Source: Warburgia ugandensis
Lineage: Eukaryota > Streptophyta > Magnoliopsida > Canellales > Canellaceae
Assembly: GCA_035236585.1 (NCBI GenBank)
Contig: CP141127.1
Coordinates: forward strand, 68,553,495 to 68,617,494
Reading direction: 5' to 3'
DNA: 64,000 bases
Within the stretch, counting starts at the first letter, position 1, and every line of letters starts with the position of its first letter. Below are positions 59,766 to 64,000 of this stretch, one piece after another. A program made the translations under genes and the position numbers. The notes beneath the pieces were generated by a model. The model searched no databases and was not told the DNA's origin. It was given only the letters and a program-made list of their open reading frames with translations.

Positions 59766-62700
59766 TGTAATGACCCCAATTTTGTAAATTAATTGAGAAA
59801 ATCAATAAAGTTTGAGTTTTTAGAAATTCTAGGTTGGAATATTAGGTTATTGGAAATTCTCCTTTTATAGAGATTAAAACCTAATTTAAAACTTATAAAT
59901 TATGAATGTACTTGAAAAATTGATCAAAATTACACTGAGTACGTTTAATTCCAAGTTAAAATAAAAAAATTCTAATTTTCTTTATTTTTATGAATAAAAG
60001 GGTAAAATGATAATTTTACACATAACCAAGATCTAAGACCTCAATATTTAGAATGTATTTGGAAATAGGATTCCAAAGCCACTAAGTACACTCGATTCCA
60101 AGTTCGGGGAAATAAAACGGATTTTTCTCCAATTAAGGGAAAAATGATCTTTTCACACCTCTATGGGGCCCACAAATGAATCCAACAGCCAGAAAACATG
60201 TAATAAGTGGTTAAACCACTACCAACTGATAGTAGAGAAGGCAGTGGTAGTGTAGGATCCAATGTTAATTTAATATTCAAAAGAATTAAAACATAATTAT
60301 TATAAGTAATTATGAAAAATGCAAAAACACCTATAAATACACGTCCAAAAATCCTCCAAAAATGTTCATTAAAATTCCCACGAAATCATCTTGCTTACCT
60401 TGAAAAACCTGATCTAGATTCCTTCCCAAAATTTCCAAATCTCTCTTCTTTCAGTTTCTCTTTCCTCTTTCTAGAATGAAACAAGAGACCTAAATTTAAT
60501 CAGGCACTCTATTCCAAATCAAAACTCGTAAATCTCACCATCCATATGACCTTAGACTACCTTATCTACGAAAGCCCCAAATCAATTTCAAGATCTAATG
60601 GGGCAATTAATGGGGAAATCATAAAATAAGTATTTATTGGGCTATCTTATCAACAAAGGGACATTTATTTAAAATTGGGCTACAAATCTATGTTTTTGCT
60701 CCAATCAGGTAGATGGAAATACTTCTTATACTTATTTCATGTTAGTTTATGTAAATTTTATTTTTCTAAAATTAGTTTTAGGTTAAAAATAATAAAAATC
60801 AAGGATAAGATACCTTAATTTCAGGATGATGGAGAGCTCAGATGGAAAATTCGAGCCATCCAATGGATCTAAAAGGGTCCAAAACCCTTAGGGTAGAAAT
60901 TTCAAGAAATTTTATAGAGTTTTGAGCCTTTAATTGAAAAGGAATTGATTGGACGGTCCAAAACGGACTGTTTGATCTTCCAAATCAGATCGGGATCCCA
61001 GGATGCCGCACGAAAACGTGCCCTGCGGGAGCATCTCTGCGTGCAATGCTGTCCCGGCTGAACAACAATGCCGGTCCTGGGGGAGCGCATTACCGTGTGC
61101 GTCCTAGTGATGGGCACGCTGTGACCATTTTGCCAAACTAATCCCAACTGTCTGTTCTGGTGGGCCCAGATCAAATCTGGACCCTCGAAACGACTGAGAA
61201 ATTCAAAGTTTAATTGTGGAGTCATTTGAACTCCAAATTAAGATTGGAAAGAAGCTATCAAAAGCTTGTAATGGCCATTTTCTTCTAAAACCATAATATT
61301 GATAAAAACACTCCAAAAACTTTCTATTTTTAAGAATTAAGCTTCTAAATTTCATAATCTTCAAGATCCAAGATGATCAGATCTTGGGGATCTATTTTAA
61401 TGATGATATAATGTTGAAATCAACTAATATCCATGATTTATTTTGGCAGATTTAACATAAAATGAGGAATCTACCATTTGTGGTAGAAAAACCCTAAAAA
61501 TACAATGGGACCCACTTGATCAATGAGATAAAGTATGATCAGATCTCTTGGGATGGATTGAATAAATGATATTATGATGTAATCTAGTTAGATCATGGAT
61601 CAAATATAACAAAAATAGTGGATATGATCTTTGGATCTTAATAGAGTAAAAACCCTAAATGTAATTAAAACCCTTGATCTAAAGGAAAAGATCTAAGATC
61701 TAATGGTTGGATCATAAGTAAAGGTTTCTAATAATCTTAATCTAATTAGTTAAATTGTCATTTATTTGATAATATAATTGTAAATGTGATTTATGTTAGA
61801 CATTAGGAAGCATGATAATGTAATTCTTAAATTTTAGCATGCTATACTATAAATGTTATTAGTTTGTTATTAGGTTAATAGATTTAATTATCTTAGGGCC
61901 ATGTTAGTTTAAATTTGAAGTTTAAGCATGATTCCATTAGATTAGTAGTAAAATTTTATGTATTTCATAACTTAGGAGCATGCTAGCTTAAGTATAGTTT
62001 TATTTGATTAAGTTACATAGGAAGCATGTTAGTGTAAAATGTTGTTAAAATTATATTAGATTTATGCTTTAAAGTTTATTATTTATTTATTGTCAAAATT
62101 TTATTAGTAGATTCAAATGTTAAGTAGTTGTTAAGATATAATGATCATAAATCACCAAAATTGTAAACTAATGGAATATAGAGATTCATGGATAATTAAG
62201 ATGAGTGAATGACTTTTATTTAATATTAGTAAGGGTTATAATCAGTTGAACAATATAAGGATTATCAAAACCTTGGCCTAAACTAGCAGAATAATAAACC
62301 CCATGAATGACATTTTAAATGTTCATGGATTTAATTAAAATCAATTAGAAAGAGTACTTGGGGTTAAAATGCTCATAGGAACCTTATGAAAGGTTGAGCT
62401 AAGGTAACTCTACTGAATGTTGAACATGGTGGTTAAGGGGATTGTCTAATAGAGCCTCACTCTTCCCCTACTTTCCGTTGATATTTGTGAGGTCTAAATG
62501 CCTCCTTACATGAGGATTGAAGTAACTACTTTGTGGTCAACCATTCAGCTAGTAAGCCTTAGCCAATTGAAAATAAGAGGAACAATTTAGACTTAGGATG
62601 AAATAAGTTATCTTCAACCAATAAAACATTAACTAGTTGAATAATAATAATAAGAGCATGAAAGGTTAATAAATTATCTAACCCTAATAAAAATTGTAAG

Positions 62701-64000
62701 TAAGATAAGGATGATCAAACAAGATCCATGGGATCTTGAATGATCAAGAACAATAAAAAGAAATAAATACTTCTTGATGGTATATATATATATATTGTTT
62801 GCAACTTAGATCAAATAAAATAGAAGATCTGAACCCTTGATCAAATATGATTTAAGGAAGAGAACCAAGATCATCCACCATAGGGACGATCAAACAACTA
62901 AACTTAGATCCAAGAAGAATTAGATGATAGAAGATCTAAGCTCTTGATCTTTATCAACAAGTATAAATTGTTGATCAAAGGATTTGTGAAAGATCAATAT
63001 CAAAGAAAGGAATACACAACGATTTAGAATACAAAATACTTAGATCTGAAAGATTAGAAGATCATTCTAACTGTTAGATCTATTGATCTATAGGATAGAC
63101 ATTATCTGAGGAAGATAGATCATGATAGGACACAAGATCTAGATCCTTTATATCAAAGAACAAGATTAGACAAAGAATATAGATAGGATTATTCAAATTG
63201 TATATATATTGATACTATATATGGATTTACAGATTACATACATTAGTTAGGATCATGGAAGATCTGAAGAGATGGATCACTACTTGAAGGTAGGAGGATT
63301 TTATGAATGCATCTACATGGGATGTACATGTTGAATACATGATCTTATGTTGACAAGTATAATGTTAATACTTGTATTAAATCTCCTAAAACCCTTATGA
63401 TCCAACCAAACACATATGAAGTGGTTAAGTTAGAATTGAGGATAAGACTCTAAGTGAGTATGAAACTAGAAGATATTCTAGCCCTAAGTAAACAGACTGA
63501 TTGTCTGATATGTATGAAACCTATTTTACATACAAGCATGGAGACTTATGGTTTTGTTTTAAATAGGCATAAGGGTGGGAATGCTATGCTAGGGGAGTTA
63601 TGAGGGTTTGACCACCCGCTTCCCAAAATTTGATGATATGATGATACCTTGCCCTATGAGAGGCTAAAAATCTGGTGCAGCAATTATGGAAAGGCCACCA
63701 CTATGAAAGTCCTGTCTCCCCATAAGGGCAGTGATATAATATTTTCCACCATGGTATCGGTGGTGAACAAGGCTGCAGCATTGTAGTCCTTTGATTATTT
63801 TGCACTATGATGCATATGAGATAGGCATAGTGAAATGCCTTATGTTTTGGCATGATGAAATGCTAGGTAATTGTATATTGCTAGTATTTCCTAAGGAGGG
63901 AAATTCTCAGTATAGGACTAGTTGAAATACTAATTTCTCATAGTGGAAAGAATTGATCAGCTTAGTTGGGAATGTTATTTGACTACTTTTATAAATTTGA
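59766..64000 (+). mobile_element. C-family LTR, third copy, running off the window
   Basis: Starts TGTAATGACCCCAATTTTG in the sense orientation and matches element C's LTRs, inverted, for the full 4.2 kb available, including the segment present in the longer C LTR only. It carries a TATA box (60,331-60,339), GC-rich core (about 60,980-61,170) and LTR-end-proximal blocks up to 64,000. Whether it is a solo LTR or the start of a complete element cannot be seen. It sits in the 5' LTR of Athila element B; the likely target sequence is ctata (59,761-59,765), whose partner is outside the window. Confidence 0.88.
60331..60339 (+). promoter_or_regulatory. TATA box of third C-family LTR
   Basis: CTATAAATA, 565 bp after the LTR start, as in the other C copies. 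Confidence 0.6.

Noticed and set aside
60902-61225. 107-residue frame antisense in the third C-family LTR
   Set aside because: Falls in the GC-rich LTR core; only partly matched in the other copies (31,286-31,790), no domain.

Overview
The window is AT-rich, repeat-dominated nuclear DNA of a flowering plant. The evidence is Athila-type and Tekay/Del-type Ty3/gypsy LTR retrotransposons, a CACTA (En/Spm) transposase-like gene with plant-style introns, plant L1-type LINE pieces and an Au-type SINE. I cannot narrow the species. I recognise no intact host gene, rRNA or tRNA gene, or CRISPR array; essentially everything identified is a transposable element at some stage of decay, often nested in another.

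Layout. 1-1,868: gag/protease fragment of an Athila-type element (+). 2,574-5,573: pieces of a minus-strand LINE (endonuclease, then an ORF1-like DUF4283-type part), interrupted by a second, 5'-truncated plus-strand LINE (5,585-10,020, 11-bp target duplication), which itself carries a solo LTR (D1, 6,028-8,762, duplication CAAGA). 10,032-13,745: mostly unassigned sequence with a coding-like minus-strand stretch, an 81-bp-offset duplication, two tRNA-derived SINE-like units and a long TA microsatellite. 13,746-20,917 and 32,890 onward: a CACTA transposon with palindromic subterminal repeats and a multi-exon minus-strand transposase-type gene, interrupted by solo LTR D2 (16,237-18,879, duplication GAGAG) and by element C (20,918-32,889, duplication CCATG), with an Au SINE (33,069-33,223) beyond.

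Element C is a Tekay/Del-like retrotransposon with very long LTRs (4.6 and 5.2 kb), an initiator-Met primer site, a purine tract and only 2.2 kb of interior holding faint pol traces. 34,670 to about 59,765: an LTR-A-LTR-B-LTR series of two Athila-type minus-strand elements with 2.6-kb LTRs. The outer LTR of A is split by solo LTR E (about 35,060-38,137), and the outer LTR of B by a third C-family LTR (59,766 to beyond the window).

Relative ages follow from nesting. The minus-strand LINE, the CACTA element and the Athila array are hosts and therefore older; the plus-strand LINE is intermediate; D1, D2, C, E and the 59,766 LTR are guests. I found no new molecular system. The points most worth a second look are the CACTA exon that reads cleanly on both sides of element C, the GC-rich leader with conserved two-strand open frames inside the D-family LTRs, a shared near-palindrome in D and E LTRs, and the asymmetric Athila array.
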